Counted from the first letter of the stretch, positions 51,334-60,251 are shown. The stretch: DNA of 64,000 bases from an uncultured Alistipes sp. (GCA_949283205.1 CASDSD010000001.1:1-64000), one strand, 5' to 3'. Numbers and translations are program-made. The notes: generated by a model from the letters alone, not told the origin.

Positions 51334-52230
51334 ATGAAAACAGCATTATTATCCATAACCGCACTCTGCGCCGCCACGTTGCTCGCCACATCGGCCTGCA
51401 CGGCAACGGCACGCACCAATGACGCATACGACGACATGGCCGCCGCCTCAATGTCGAAGATCACCGGCAGCGGCAACATCGTCACCCGCAGCGTCACCAT
51501 ATCGGACTACACGAAGATAGACGCCTCGCGCTCCGTAAAGGTCATCGTCGAGGAGCGTACCGGAAACCAGGCCCAAATCAAGGCCGACGACAACATCATG
51601 CCCTACGTCACGGTCAAGGTCGAGGGAGGCATCCTCAAGGCAGGCATCGACGATAAGATTCGGTCGCTGAGCAATGTCTCGATTACGGTGACCGTACCGG
51701 GCAACGGCAGAATCTCGGCCATCGACGCCTCGAGCGCTTCACAGGTCATTGTCGAGCCCGAGATCAAGAGCGACGAACTGCTTATCGACGTCTCGTCGGC
51801 CGCAAAGATAGAACTGGCAAAGAGCGACGTCGGAAAATGCGCCATCAACGCCTCGTCGGCCGCCAGGATCGAGGGCGCCATCAAGGCCGACCGCTGCTCG
51901 ATCGAACTGACGAGCGCCGCCAACGCCATGCTGGCGCTGCTGGCCGTGGAGTGCGAACTGTCGGCATCATCGGCAGCGAAGGCCGAACTGAGCGGCGAAG
52001 CGGGAGACATGGAGGTAGAGACCTCGTCGGCCGCCAATATCGACGCCCTGTCGCTCATCGCCCGCAATGTCGAGGCCGACGCCTCGTCTGGCAGCTCGAT
52101 AAAGATATCTTGCACGAAGTCGATCGACGCAAAGGCTTCGGCCGGAGGCTCGGTCAAGTATGCCGCCAAGGGAACCCTGTCGTCGGAGGAGAGACGCGCC
52201 TCGAGCGGCGGCAGCGTAAAGAAGTTATAA
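51334..52230 (+). CDS. DUF2807 (GIN-domain) exported protein
   Basis: Encodes 298 aa with an N-terminal export signal (MKTALLSITALCAATLLATS). Cys22 in TSAC could be lipidated but the lipobox is weak. The mature protein is built of short repeats of 'I-D-A-S-S-A-S/A' type: IDASSASQVIVEPEI, IDVSSAAKIELAKS, INASSAARIEGAIK, and LSASSAAKAELSGEA. These form the right-handed beta-solenoid turns of DUF2807 (putative autotransporter adhesin head, GIN domain). Location is probably periplasmic or surface. DUF2807 next to PspC and PadR is a recurring Bacteroidetes set and suggests an envelope-protective role. Confidence 0.88.
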   Translation: MKTALLSITALCAATLLATSACTATARTNDAYDDMAAASMSKITGSGNIVTRSVTISDYTKIDASRSVKVIVEERTGNQAQIKADDNIMPYVTVKVEGGILKAGIDDKIRSLSNVSITVTVPGNGRISAIDASSASQVIVEPEIKSDELLIDVSSAAKIELAKSDVGKCAINASSAARIEGAIKADRCSIELTSAANAMLALLAVECELSASSAAKAELSGEAGDMEVETSSAANIDALSLIARNVEADASSGSSIKISCTKSIDAKASAGGSVKYAAKGTLSSEERRASSGGSVKKL

Positions 52231-52279
52231 GAGAATCACGACACGATCAACAGATCAATGCAATAAAAACCCGATCGCC

Positions 52280-54061
52280 ATGAACGAAATCAAGAAATGC
52301 AGCATAGCCGGCGTATCGTTCACGCTCGAATACGACGCCTATGACGCCCTCAACGCATATATCGAATCGCTCACCGACACCTACAAGGACGACCCTGCGG
52401 GCGAGGAGATCATCGCCGACATCGAGGCGCGCATCGCCGAACTGATCCTCTCGGCGCAGCCGGCCGACGCCATCATCGCCCGCCCGCTGATCGACAACAT
52501 AATCAAGCAGCTGGGCTCGGCCTCGGAGATAGACGAGGAGCACAACGAATACACAGAACAGACGGCACGCCAGGCCGAGACCACCGACCGCAACGGCAAT
52601 CCGCGCATCCCGCGCCGCCTGTACCGTGACCTGCAGAACGGCAAGCTGGGCGGCGTCTGCGCCGGTCTGGCCAACTACTTCGACACCGACCCCACGTGGA
52701 TACGTCTGGCCATGTTCGCGCCGCTGCTGCTCACCATCTTCGGCTCGCTGCGCATATTCCACTGGTTCATACCCTTCACCTCGAACCTCTTCGGGGTGTT
52801 CGTCCTCGGCTACATAATCATGTGGTTCGCCGTGCCGCCCGCCTCGTCGGCACGCCAGAAACTCGAGATGAAGGGCGAGCGCATCACCGCCCGCAGCATC
52901 CGCGAGAACACCCCCGCCGCGGCCGCTCCCGTCGAGCCGGAACGCACGCTCATAGCCAACGTCGTCTCGGTGCTGGGAAAGATACTGCTCATCATACTCA
53001 AGATCTTCGTGGTGCTGCTGCTCATAGGACTCGTACTCGGCACCACCGTACTCGGGTTCGTCATGCTCTTCAGCATCCCGCTCTTCGCGTTCGACTTCAT
53101 AACGGGACTGGCATTCCTCTGCTTCATACTGGTCATCATCATCCCGCTCATCGTACTGATCTACCTGTCGATCATGCTGCTGGTGACGAAAAAGCCGAGC
53201 GGAGGGTTCCTGCTCGCGTCGCTCATCCTGTGGATCATCCTGCTGGCCGGCATGACCGTCTCGGCCATCAAGTCGCCCGTGCGTTTCCCCGACCAGATAG
53301 AGAACGCCTTCGAAGCTGCCTTCTCGAACGACTCGGACAAGCTCTACGAGGCCTTCAGCGAGGAGGAGATAGCCGACTTCCGCAGCAAGATAGGCGAAAC
53401 GTACGATCCCGACGCGGAGGCCGAGAAAGAGGCTGCGGCCTTATCGGAAGGCATCACCTCGAAGATAACCTTCACGATGGGCGACCGCACCGTGAACGCC
53501 ATCACCAAGGGCAACAGCCAGGTGGTCTTCTGCGGCAACAAGCGCGACGTAGATTTCTGCGGCGAGAGTCTGCGTTTCGATGACGGGAATACGCAGTTCG
53601 ACATCGCCAAAGGGCGCACAGTCAACATGGTCATGCATGACGACGGGTCGGTTGTCGTAATATGCGACGGCGATACCGTCAAGTGCGACACCAGGGTTGA
53701 GCAGAGAGAGGCCGGCGCCACCGTTACGTGCGGCTTCACCATCGACGACGTACAGGTACGCTACTCGTGCGGTCCGGCCGTCGACAGCGCCGCCATAACA
53801 AAAGAGACCATCAGCGATATCATGGGCGCTGCGGGCAGTGTTGTCGGTGCCGCAGGCAGTGTGGCCGGCGCCGCAATGGAGGTTGTCGGCGCCGCGGGCA
53901 GCGTGGTAAAGGAGAGCCTCGGCGTGGGCAAGGCTGCCGGCGAGGCGATGCAGCAGGCTGCCGAGACAATGGAGGAAGCGGGCGAGGCGATGCAGCAGGC
54001 CGCCGAAACGATGCAGCAGGCAGGCGACCTGGCCGAAGAGGAGTCCGCGAAGAGAGAATGA
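52280..54061 (+). CDS. Long PspC-domain protein with repeat-rich tail
   Basis: Encodes 593 aa. The N-terminal soluble region (1-110) resembles the short PspC protein (DALNAYIESLTDTYKDDPAG). The PspC domain is at about 114-190 (LYRDLQNGKLGGVCAGLANY). Four further membrane helices lie at about 225-345, and a beta-rich region at about 390-495 has repeated VNMVMHDDGSVVVICDGD-type strands. The C-terminal 80 residues are very unusual: repeats of GAAGSVVGAAGSV, then an 11-12-residue repeat EAMQQAAETMEEAG / EAMQQAAETMQQAG that would make a long amphipathic helix or coiled coil. It is last in the PadR operon. Confidence 0.88.
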   Translation: MNEIKKCSIAGVSFTLEYDAYDALNAYIESLTDTYKDDPAGEEIIADIEARIAELILSAQPADAIIARPLIDNIIKQLGSASEIDEEHNEYTEQTARQAETTDRNGNPRIPRRLYRDLQNGKLGGVCAGLANYFDTDPTWIRLAMFAPLLLTIFGSLRIFHWFIPFTSNLFGVFVLGYIIMWFAVPPASSARQKLEMKGERITARSIRENTPAAAAPVEPERTLIANVVSVLGKILLIILKIFVVLLLIGLVLGTTVLGFVMLFSIPLFAFDFITGLAFLCFILVIIIPLIVLIYLSIMLLVTKKPSGGFLLASLILWIILLAGMTVSAIKSPVRFPDQIENAFEAAFSNDSDKLYEAFSEEEIADFRSKIGETYDPDAEAEKEAAALSEGITSKITFTMGDRTVNAITKGNSQVVFCGNKRDVDFCGESLRFDDGNTQFDIAKGRTVNMVMHDDGSVVVICDGDTVKCDTRVEQREAGATVTCGFTIDDVQVRYSCGPAVDSAAITKETISDIMGAAGSVVGAAGSVAGAAMEVVGAAGSVVKESLGVGKAAGEAMQQAAETMEEAGEAMQQAAETMQQAGDLAEEESAKRE

Positions 54062-54130
54062 CACTCCGCCACAATATCGAACAACGTGTTGCAAACACCA
54101 TAAAAAAACCAACCATAAGCAATCTTGACG

Positions 54131-54166
54131 GGACCGTCAGGCGTCATGCCGGGCGGTTCTTTTTCA
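54131..54166 (+). terminator. Imperfect terminator after the PspC operon
   Basis: GGACCGTC and GGCGGTTC form a wobble-containing stem followed by TTTTT. It is weaker than the other terminators in the window. Confidence 0.4.
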
Positions 54167-54267
54167 CGGCGGCGGCGCACGGCACAATCATTGCCCGCAA
54201 CGCCTGCGAAGATGGCGGCCGCAGGATGCCTCCGCGACGCCTACTTGTGTATTTGGCGAAAAATATC

Positions 54268-54275
54268 TACCTTTG
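54268..54275 (+). promoter_or_regulatory. -7 element of pfkA
   Basis: TACCTTTG with a weak TTGT (54245-54248) 19 bp upstream. Start expected near 54282, 27 bp before the ATG. Confidence 0.6.
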
Positions 54276-54308
54276 TAAGGTTTGTTTCAACATTAAAAGA
54301 CAACAACT

Positions 54309-55289
54309 ATGGCAATCAAATGTATCGGTATACTTACCTCGGGCGGCGACGCCCCCGGTATGAATGCGGCCATCCGTGCCGTCACTCGAACCGCCATCTA
54401 CAACGGATACAAGGTAAAAGGCATCATGCGCGGCTACCACGGTCTGGTCACGAACGAGATCGTTGAGTTCAAGTCGCAGAGCGTGAGCAACATCATACAG
54501 CAGGGCGGCACCATCCTCAAGACCGCCCGCAGCAAGGAGTTCCGCACCGAGGAAGGCCGCCGCCAGGCTTACGAGAACATGAAGGCGGCGGGTATCGACG
54601 CGCTGGTAGTCATCGGCGGCGACGGGTCTCTCTCGGGGGCCCAGATCTTCGCCGACGAGTACGACGTACCCATCGTAGGGCTGCCCGGAACCATCGACAA
54701 CGACCTGGACGGTACCGACGAGACCATAGGCTACGACACGGCCCTGAACACCATCATCGACGCCGTGGACAAGCTGCGCGACACAGCCACCAGCCACGAG
54801 CGCCTCTTCTTCGTGGAGGTGATGGGCAACACGGCGGGATACCTTGCCCTCAACGGCGCCATCGCCTCGGGTGCCGAGGCCGCCATCATACCCGAGATGG
54901 AGACCGAGGTCGACCAGCTTGCCGACCTGATCCACAACGGCTTCCGCAAGAGCAAGAACTCGGCCATCGTGCTGGTCGCCGAGAACCCCGCCACGGGCGG
55001 CGCCATGGGCCTCGCGCAACGTATCAAGAAGGAGTTCCCCGAGTTCGACGCCCGCGTCACCATTCTCGGACACATACAGCGCGGCGGCTCGCCAACGGCA
55101 AAGGACCGCATCCTCGCCTCGAAGATGGGCGCCATGGCCATCGAGGCGCTGAGCGAGGGCCAGCGCAACGTGATGATCGGCATCAAGAACGGCGAGCTCG
55201 TATACGTCCCCTTCAAGAAGGCCGTGGCCCACACCTCGCACCTCAACCTCAAGGACGACATGGAGGTGGTTAAGATCCTCTCGATGTAA
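54309..55289 (+). CDS. pfkA: ATP-dependent 6-phosphofructokinase
   Basis: Encodes 326 aa, the bacterial PfkA length. [17 protein letters not shown] at residues 7-23 binds [13 protein letters not shown] near 102-111 and [12 protein letters not shown] near 124-135 carry the catalytic Asp, and IPEME near 194 and [14 protein letters not shown] near 245-258 bind fructose 6-phosphate and effectors. The Gly after GGDG favours ATP over pyrophosphate as donor. It catalyses the committing step of glycolysis. A PfkB-family kinase gene follows 38 bp later on the same strand. Confidence 0.96.
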   Translation: MAIKCIGILTSGGDAPGMNAAIRAVTRTAIYNGYKVKGIMRGYHGLVTNEIVEFKSQSVSNIIQQGGTILKTARSKEFRTEEGRRQAYENMKAAGIDALVVIGGDGSLSGAQIFADEYDVPIVGLPGTIDNDLDGTDETIGYDTALNTIIDAVDKLRDTATSHERLFFVEVMGNTAGYLALNGAIASGAEAAIIPEMETEVDQLADLIHNGFRKSKNSAIVLVAENPATGGAMGLAQRIKKEFPEFDARVTILGHIQRGGSPTAKDRILASKMGAMAIEALSEGQRNVMIGIKNGELVYVPFKKAVAHTSHLNLKDDMEVVKILSM

Positions 55290-55327
55290 CACCCGACACG
55301 ATTCGCAACACGCCCAAACATATACCG

Positions 55328-56329
55328 ATGAAGAAGATAGCTGGTATCGGCAACGCCCTTACCGACATGCTCGTGAATATGCCCGACGACGCCATACTCG
55401 AGAAGTACGGCCTCGCGAAGGGCTCGATGAATCTGGTCGACGCCGACCTGCAGACGGCCGTCTCGAAGGCCGTGGCCGGCTCGCCCTACACCCTCTCGCT
55501 CGGCGGCTCGGCCGGCAACACCATCCGCGCGCTCGCTTCGCTCGGATACGCCACGGGCTTCATCGGCGAGGTGGGACACGACACCACGGGCGACTTCTTC
55601 GAGCAGGCGCTGCGCAACCTCGCAATAGAGCCGCGCATCTTCCGCGGCACGCAGCGTTCGGGCAAGTGCGTCTCGCTGATCTCTCCCGACGGCGAGCGCA
55701 CCATGCTGACGCACCTCGGCGCGGCGCTCGAGATGCGGCCCGACATGATCGACCGCACCCTCTTCGAGGGTTACGACTGCCTCTATATCGAAGGCTACCT
55801 GGTCCAGGACCACGCCCTGATCCGGCGCATAGCATCGGAGGCCGATGCCGCAGGCATAGAGGTGGCCATCGACCTGGCCAGCTTCAACGTCGTGGAGGAG
55901 AACCGCGACCTGCTGCGCGACGTCGTCGAGAAGCATGTCGACATAGTCTTCGCCAACGAAAGCGAAGCCACGGCATTCACGGGCGAGCCGCAGGCGATAA
56001 ACGCCGTGCAGGCCATATCGGGGATGTGCGATACGGCTGTGGTGAAGATAGGCACGCGCGGCGCCATTATCAAACGCGGCGGCGAGGTGGTGCACGTAGG
56101 CATCATGGCCGCGGCCCAAAGGGTCGACACCACGGGCGCGGGCGATTTCTACGCCGCGGGATTCCTCGCGGGACTGTGCGACGGACTCTCGCTGCGCCAG
56201 TGCGGCACGCTCGGCGCCATCGCCGCAGGCAAGGTCATAGAGATCGTGGGCACCACCCTCGGCAAGGAGGCGTGGAGCGACATGCGCACCCTGTTCAAAC
56301 GCGTGCGCAACGACAAATACCTCTTCTGA
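55328..56329 (+). CDS. PfkB-family sugar/nucleoside kinase (adenosine-kinase-like)
   Basis: Encodes 333 aa. PfkB signature 1 is seen as LSLGGSAGNTIRALASLG near residues 56-73, and signature 2 as DTTGAGDFYAAGFLAGL near 263-279, carrying the catalytic Asp and anion hole. The N-terminus GIGNALTDMLVNMPDD and the NESEATAFTG segment are typical of the adenosine-kinase-like branch found throughout Bacteroidetes. The substrate is not certain: adenosine, ribose or another sugar. It lies in the same operon as pfkA and ends at a strong terminator. Confidence 0.9.
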   Translation: MKKIAGIGNALTDMLVNMPDDAILEKYGLAKGSMNLVDADLQTAVSKAVAGSPYTLSLGGSAGNTIRALASLGYATGFIGEVGHDTTGDFFEQALRNLAIEPRIFRGTQRSGKCVSLISPDGERTMLTHLGAALEMRPDMIDRTLFEGYDCLYIEGYLVQDHALIRRIASEADAAGIEVAIDLASFNVVEENRDLLRDVVEKHVDIVFANESEATAFTGEPQAINAVQAISGMCDTAVVKIGTRGAIIKRGGEVVHVGIMAAAQRVDTTGAGDFYAAGFLAGLCDGLSLRQCGTLGAIAAGKVIEIVGTTLGKEAWSDMRTLFKRVRNDKYLF

Positions 56330-56354
56330 CACAGAGTGTTGCGCACAAACACAT

Positions 56355-56388
56355 AAGGGGCGGAACCATGCTTAAGGTTCCGCCCCTT
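56355..56388. terminator. Hairpin terminator between PfkB-family gene and GT2
   Basis: Perfect 13-bp stem AAGGGGCGGAACC (56355-56367) with GGTTCCGCCCCTT (56376-56388). It serves both converging transcripts. Confidence 0.85.
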
Positions 56389-56433
56389 CCGTTTTGCTGC
56401 CGCCGGTACTTGCACCGTATGGCACACCGCAGA

Positions 56434-57351
56434 TCATTCGCCGCGCTGCGGCCGGCTCCACAGGCCTCGCGTGATGCCGCGACGCATCAGCACCAGATAC
56501 TCGGCCTTGCTCCAGCGCAGCGTCACGAAAAACCATGCGGCAATCGCTGCCGTGGCTATCCACTTGCCGCACTCGGCCACACGCGCCCGACGCACACGTC
56601 GATAGAATACGGCGCGGCGCAACTGGCTGACGCCGATATTGTAACTCAGCCGCGAGAAGTAGTCGCGCGTAAGTTTCTCGGCCGGGATTATGTGGTACAT
56701 GACAGCCTTCGGCGTATAGTAATATTTCGCCTCGGCCAGTCGTAGCCGCTCGAACAGGTCGCTCTCCTCGCCCCCCGTGAGCGATGTTCCCACACGTCCC
56801 AACGATATGTCGAAGACACCGTACCGTTTCACGGCGCTGCGGCGTATGGCCATATTTCCGCCGCCCGGGATCTGACCCTCGGGGAACTCGCGCACACGGT
56901 CGCCCAGATACATCGTATTGGCTATGGGTCTCTCCGTGAACCGCGACATCCACGCCGGCCGCCCCTCGGGATAGACCGGCACTATGGGGCCACCGCCCGC
57001 CACGGCCTCGGGCTCATTGTCGAAAAGCGAGATATAGGCCGAAATGAATCCCGGCACGATACGTTCGTCATCATCTATTATGGCTATATACTCGCCCGAA
57101 CTCTCCCGTATGCCCCTGTTACGGGCATACGAAAGACCCTGGTTGTGTTCCTCTACCATGCGCAGGTTGAGATGCGGGTATGCGGCCGCAAAGGCGGCGA
57201 AACGCCCGGACGTATCGTCCGTCGAGTTGTTGTTCACCACGACGCACTCCCACTGACCGGCAGGCGCATCCTGCTCCACAACCGACTCAAGAGTCTCGAC
57301 AAGCCTGTCGGCACGGTTGTATGTAGCTATCAACAGCGAAAGCCTTATCAT
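56434..57351 (-). CDS. Glycosyltransferase family 2
   Basis: Encodes 305 aa from the ATG at 57351, preceded by AAAGAGGAATAT. The upstream frame to 57399 crosses the promoter and is rejected. GT-A fold features are LLIATYNRADRLVETLESV at residues 6-24, VVVNNNSTDDT near 40, the sugar-nucleotide/metal-binding DDDE in YIAIIDDDERIV near 92, and GGEESDLFERLR near 200 (acceptor-side catalytic acidic cluster). A C-terminal amphipathic or membrane helix (IATAAIAAWFFVTLRW) is present. Probably acts on an envelope polysaccharide or lipid-linked sugar. It is a solitary gene. Confidence 0.92.
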   Translation of the reverse strand: MIRLSLLIATYNRADRLVETLESVVEQDAPAGQWECVVVNNNSTDDTSGRFAAFAAAYPHLNLRMVEEHNQGLSYARNRGIRESSGEYIAIIDDDERIVPGFISAYISLFDNEPEAVAGGGPIVPVYPEGRPAWMSRFTERPIANTMYLGDRVREFPEGQIPGGGNMAIRRSAVKRYGVFDISLGRVGTSLTGGEESDLFERLRLAEAKYYYTPKAVMYHIIPAEKLTRDYFSRLSYNIGVSQLRRAVFYRRVRRARVAECGKWIATAAIAAWFFVTLRWSKAEYLVLMRRGITRGLWSRPQRGE

Positions 57352-57368
57352 ATATTCCTCTTTTGGAG

Positions 57369-57400
57369 CAAATATAGTGAAAGTCGAGCGCAGAGACAAA
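57369..57400 (-). promoter_or_regulatory. Promoter of the GT2 gene, -33 inside a repeat
   Basis: On the minus strand TTTG (57400-57397), 20 bp, TATATTTG (57376-57369). The -33 box lies within the first copy of the 35-bp repeat at 57383-57417. Confidence 0.75.
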
Positions 57401-57503
57401 TCGAAAACGCAGTTTTCGAGATTTATCCATGCCGTGACTCATCCTGTCTTTATCCGAACACACGAAAGGTCGGGCGCAGAGACAAATCGAAAACGCAGAT
57501 TTC
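57383..57503. repeat. Direct repeat of 35 bp, two copies 86 bp apart
   Basis: Copies at 57383-57417 and 57469-57503 share GTCGRGCGCAGAGACAAATC followed by GAAAACGCAGWTTTC, with two differences. The proximal copy supplies the -33 element of the GT2 promoter. The distal copy has no -7 element at the right distance. Looks like an interspersed promoter-associated repeat. Confidence 0.8.
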
Positions 57504-57561
57504 CCAATACATATACATGCGGGCATATCCGGCACGGGCGCAACAATCGACAGCCACAGCC

Positions 57562-57612
57562 ACAAAAAGCAACCGTCTGCCCCACCCCTCGAATCGGGGA
57601 GGCAGACAGTTG
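57562..57612 (-). terminator. Terminator of the lsrF operon
   Basis: CAACCGTCTGCC (57570-57581) with GGCAGACAGTTG (57601-57612), one mismatch, reinforced by an inner CCCC/GGGG pair. Read on the minus strand it is followed by a T tract (top-strand AAAAA at 57564-57568). Confidence 0.75.
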
Positions 57613-57638
57613 AATCAAAGGTTGCGGCAGAGACAATA

Positions 57639-58511
57639 TCAGCCTTTCAGCTCCTGATACATCTCATACCCCTGCTCCGCCGTGATGCCGTCATGCACCA
57701 CGGCATGCACGGCCTGTATCATGGCGGCGGGAGCATCGCTCTGGAAGACGTTGCGTCCCATGTCCACACCTGCCGCGCCGTCGTTCACGGCCCTGTAGCA
57801 AAGCTCCAGCGCCTCCTTCTCGGGAAGTTTCTTTCCGCCGGCGATAACAACGGGCACGGGACACGACGCCGCGATCTTCTCGAAGCCGTCGCAATAGTAT
57901 GTCTTGACAATCGAGGCCCCGTTCTCGGCACATACGCGCGATGCCAGGGCAAAATAACGTGCGTCGCGCGCCATCTGCTTGCCGACGGCCGTCACGCCCA
58001 TCACGGGGATGCCGAAACGGTTGCCCAGATCTGCCGCACGGGCAAGGTTCGCCGCCGTGACGGCCTCCCTCTCGCCGTCGCCCGCCGAGAACATCACGGC
58101 CATGGCCGACGCATTGAAGCGTATGACATCCTCTATGTCGATCAGCACGTTGCGGTTCAGCTCGGTGAGGACGGTCGAGCCGGCGTCGCTGCGCAGACAC
58201 ACCGGTTTGTTCACATTGGCGGGAATCGACGTCTGCAATATGCCGCGCGTGCACATAAGGCAATCGGCATACCGGACGAGCGGAACGATATTCAGATCTA
58301 TCCGTTCGAGTCCCGACGTGGGGCCCATGATGAAACCGTGGTCGAAGGCCAGCATCACCGTGCGGCCCGTCGCGGGGTTGAAGATACGCGAGAGGCGGTC
58401 CTTCATGCCCCATCCCAGCGACGAGGCCCCCTTGACATGGAAGGCAGCGGCACCCGCCGCCTGTCCTATTCCGAAATCAGAGGCTTCGCGGAAGCCATCC
58501 ATATCTGCCAT
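57639..58511 (-). CDS. lsrF: LsrF-family aldolase/thiolase
   Basis: Encodes 290 aa and closely resembles Escherichia coli LsrF along its whole length as I remember that sequence. It starts MADMDGFREASDF, has LKDRLSRIFNP-type and GRTVMLAFDHG motifs, and TSGLERIDLNI, and ends with SGVDMGRN-like GVDMGRNVFQSD. The Schiff-base Lys is in ASIVKTYYCDGF near residue 203. E. coli LsrF transfers an acetyl group from 3-hydroxy-2,4-pentadione-5-phosphate to CoA during AI-2 breakdown. It is the last gene of a four-gene minus-strand cassette with DhaK, DhaL and a VOC protein. lsrK, lsrG and the lsr transporter are absent here, so the true substrate is open. Confidence 0.85.
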   Translation of the reverse strand: MADMDGFREASDFGIGQAAGAAAFHVKGASSLGWGMKDRLSRIFNPATGRTVMLAFDHGFIMGPTSGLERIDLNIVPLVRYADCLMCTRGILQTSIPANVNKPVCLRSDAGSTVLTELNRNVLIDIEDVIRFNASAMAVMFSAGDGEREAVTAANLARAADLGNRFGIPVMGVTAVGKQMARDARYFALASRVCAENGASIVKTYYCDGFEKIAASCPVPVVIAGGKKLPEKEALELCYRAVNDGAAGVDMGRNVFQSDAPAAMIQAVHAVVHDGITAEQGYEMYQELKG

Positions 58512-58520
58512 ATATTCGTA

Positions 58521-58549
58521 TTTTTAAGATTTGCAACTTTTTAAGATTT
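58521..58549. repeat. Tandem TTTTTAAGATTT between dhaL and lsrF
   Basis: Identical 12-bp copies at 58521-58532 and 58538-58549, 17 bp apart, in the short A/T-rich gap directly upstream of the lsrF start codon. They could form part of an internal promoter or a translation enhancer. Confidence 0.5.
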
Positions 58550-58561
58550 ACGACAATGCTA

Positions 58562-59182
58562 TCAACCTATCGCCTCGCTGAACGACGCGAACATGCAGCT
58601 CCACGACATGGCGCCGCTGTCGGCATGCCCTATGGAGCGTTCGCCGTAATTGCGCGCGCGGCCGAAGTTGGCCTTCATCATCACTGTGGCACGCGCCCCC
58701 TCTGCCGCAGCCTCGGCGCCGCACTTCAGCACCTCGGCTATATCCTCCGACGCGCACCCCTGCATAGCCTCCACGGCGGGAACGAGGGCATCCATCATGG
58801 TCTTGTCGCCGGGTTTGGCCTGCGTCTGCTTCATAACGTTCTCGAGGCCGCCGCGGAACATGCGCTTCACCCCCTCGGCGTCCAGCTCCGTGCCCGAGGC
58901 GTTGTCGCTCATGCCGAGGAAGAATGCCCCCAGAAGCGTACTCGTCGAACCGCTCACCTGCATCATGACATCGAATCCCATGTCGTTGAGCATCGACTTG
59001 AACTCGCTGCCCCGGAGCGCACTCTCGTGTACGGCCGTCATTGCGGCGACGATGGCCTGCCCGTGATCGCCGTCACCCGTGACGGCATCGAGCTGCGAGA
59101 ACTCCGCCTCGCGCGACTTTATATTCTTCAAGGCACACTCGAGCATGGCCTTGAAGTCATCTACGGTCAGTCTACTCTTCAT
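58562..59182 (-). CDS. dhaL: Dihydroxyacetone kinase-type subunit L (DhaL)
   Basis: Encodes 206 aa, helical. The ADP-magnesium-binding acidic motif reads LDAVTGDGDHG, with the GDGDHG core at 36-41. SGSTSTLLGAFFLGMS near residue 78 and KPGDKTMMDALVPAVEAM near 123 are the phosphate- and nucleotide-binding segments of DhaL. DhaL carries the nucleotide and phosphorylates the substrate held by DhaK. In PTS-dependent systems ADP stays bound and DhaM regenerates it. No DhaM gene is present, so an ATP-dependent mode is likely. Its start lies 10 bp after the end of dhaK. Confidence 0.9.
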   Translation of the reverse strand: MKSRLTVDDFKAMLECALKNIKSREAEFSQLDAVTGDGDHGQAIVAAMTAVHESALRGSEFKSMLNDMGFDVMMQVSGSTSTLLGAFFLGMSDNASGTELDAEGVKRMFRGGLENVMKQTQAKPGDKTMMDALVPAVEAMQGCASEDIAEVLKCGAEAAAEGARATVMMKANFGRARNYGERSIGHADSGAMSWSCMFASFSEAIG

Positions 59183-59192
59183 GCGGAAAGTT

Positions 59193-60200
59193 TTACTTGC
59201 CTATGGTCGTCCAATAGGGCGCTTTCGACGTCCTGTTCTTGAGGTACTCAATATGGTCGTCATCGAGAACGGCCACGATCATCTGGAACCCGGCCTGCTC
59301 CTGTACCGTAAGCAGCTCCTGGATACGGCCGTACACGACATTCAGGCCCCTTGCCGTCAGCTCCTTGTAAGCCTTGCGGAAGACGATGTTCAGCTCCATG
59401 TGTGTCGTCGCACCCACGCCGTTTATGATGAGCATCACATTGCTGCCGGCTGCGGGTTTCAACTGCCGGCACAGCAGGTCCACCATCTCGGCAGCCGTAT
59501 CGTCGGCCGAAACCAGAGGCTTCTGGCCGCCGCCGCCCTCGCCGTGCTGTCCCATGCCGATCTCCATGATACCCTCCGGGAGGTCCGTTATGACGGCTCC
59601 GTTCTGGGGGTGCGAGCACGAGCGCATAGCCACGGCAAGCGTCGCCACATTCCTGTTGTAGCGTTCGGCGATCTCGACAAGCTCCTCGAGAGACTTGCCC
59701 TCCTCCGACGCCGCGCCGAGGATCTTGTAGAGCGGCACGCAGCCCGCAAGACCGCGACGGTCGTTGTCGTCGGCGCCTATTCCGGCGCTTATGTCGTCAT
59801 GCGTCAGCACCTTGGCCACCTTTATGCCGGCGCGTTCGGCCAGCTGGCACGCCATGTTGGCGCTCATGACGTCGCCCGAATGGTTGAGTACCACCAGCAG
59901 GATGCCGGCCTCGCGCTTCATCAGCTGCAGGGCCTTGAACAGGCGCTGCGCACCCGGTGCGGCGAATATGTCGCCCACAACCGAGCAGTCGAGCATGCCC
60001 TCGCCCACGAAACCGCTCAAGGCGGGCTCGTGGCCCGAACCGCCCAGAGTGACGATGGCAACCTTGTCCGCAGGTTTCGGATCGGCCCTGACCACAATAT
60101 TCTCATCGGCCAGCTTTACCTGATCGGGATATGCCAGCACGTAACCTTCCAGCAACTCGGCCGTAACATTATCGGGATTGTTTATGAATTTGGTCTGCAT
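59193..60200 (-). CDS. dhaK: Dihydroxyacetone kinase-type subunit K (DhaK)
   Basis: Encodes 335 aa. The substrate-binding motif LGGSGHEPALSGFVGEGML is at about 52-70, VVGDIFAAP follows, and LLVVLNHSGDVM near 102. The family binds its ketone covalently as a hemiaminal to a His, which here would be the His of EIGMGQHGEGGG near residue 218. Canonical DhaK has GMGIHGEPG, so the loop after the His is altered (GEGGGG). Such changes occur in kinases specific for larger ketoses such as erythrulose. It is second in the VOC-dhaK-dhaL-lsrF cassette, so the substrate is probably a dihydroxy-ketone later cleaved by LsrF. Confidence 0.9.
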   Translation of the reverse strand: MQTKFINNPDNVTAELLEGYVLAYPDQVKLADENIVVRADPKPADKVAIVTLGGSGHEPALSGFVGEGMLDCSVVGDIFAAPGAQRLFKALQLMKREAGILLVVLNHSGDVMSANMACQLAERAGIKVAKVLTHDDISAGIGADDNDRRGLAGCVPLYKILGAASEEGKSLEELVEIAERYNRNVATLAVAMRSCSHPQNGAVITDLPEGIMEIGMGQHGEGGGGQKPLVSADDTAAEMVDLLCRQLKPAAGSNVMLIINGVGATTHMELNIVFRKAYKELTARGLNVVYGRIQELLTVQEQAGFQMIVAVLDDDHIEYLKNRTSKAPYWTTIGK

Positions 60201-60251
60201 AATTTTTCAGTTTACGGATTCCACAATTATATTCTACATCCGGGAAGCAGG

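Noticed and set aside
54731-56332. A 533-aa minus-strand frame across pfkA and the PfkB-family gene
   Set aside because: Spans two well-recognised plus-strand genes and their intergenic gap, so it is a shadow.
57317-57613. Small protein genes on either strand between GT2 and lsrF
   Set aside because: The frames are open only because of the duplicated 35-bp repeat and cross the GT2 promoter and the lsrF terminator.
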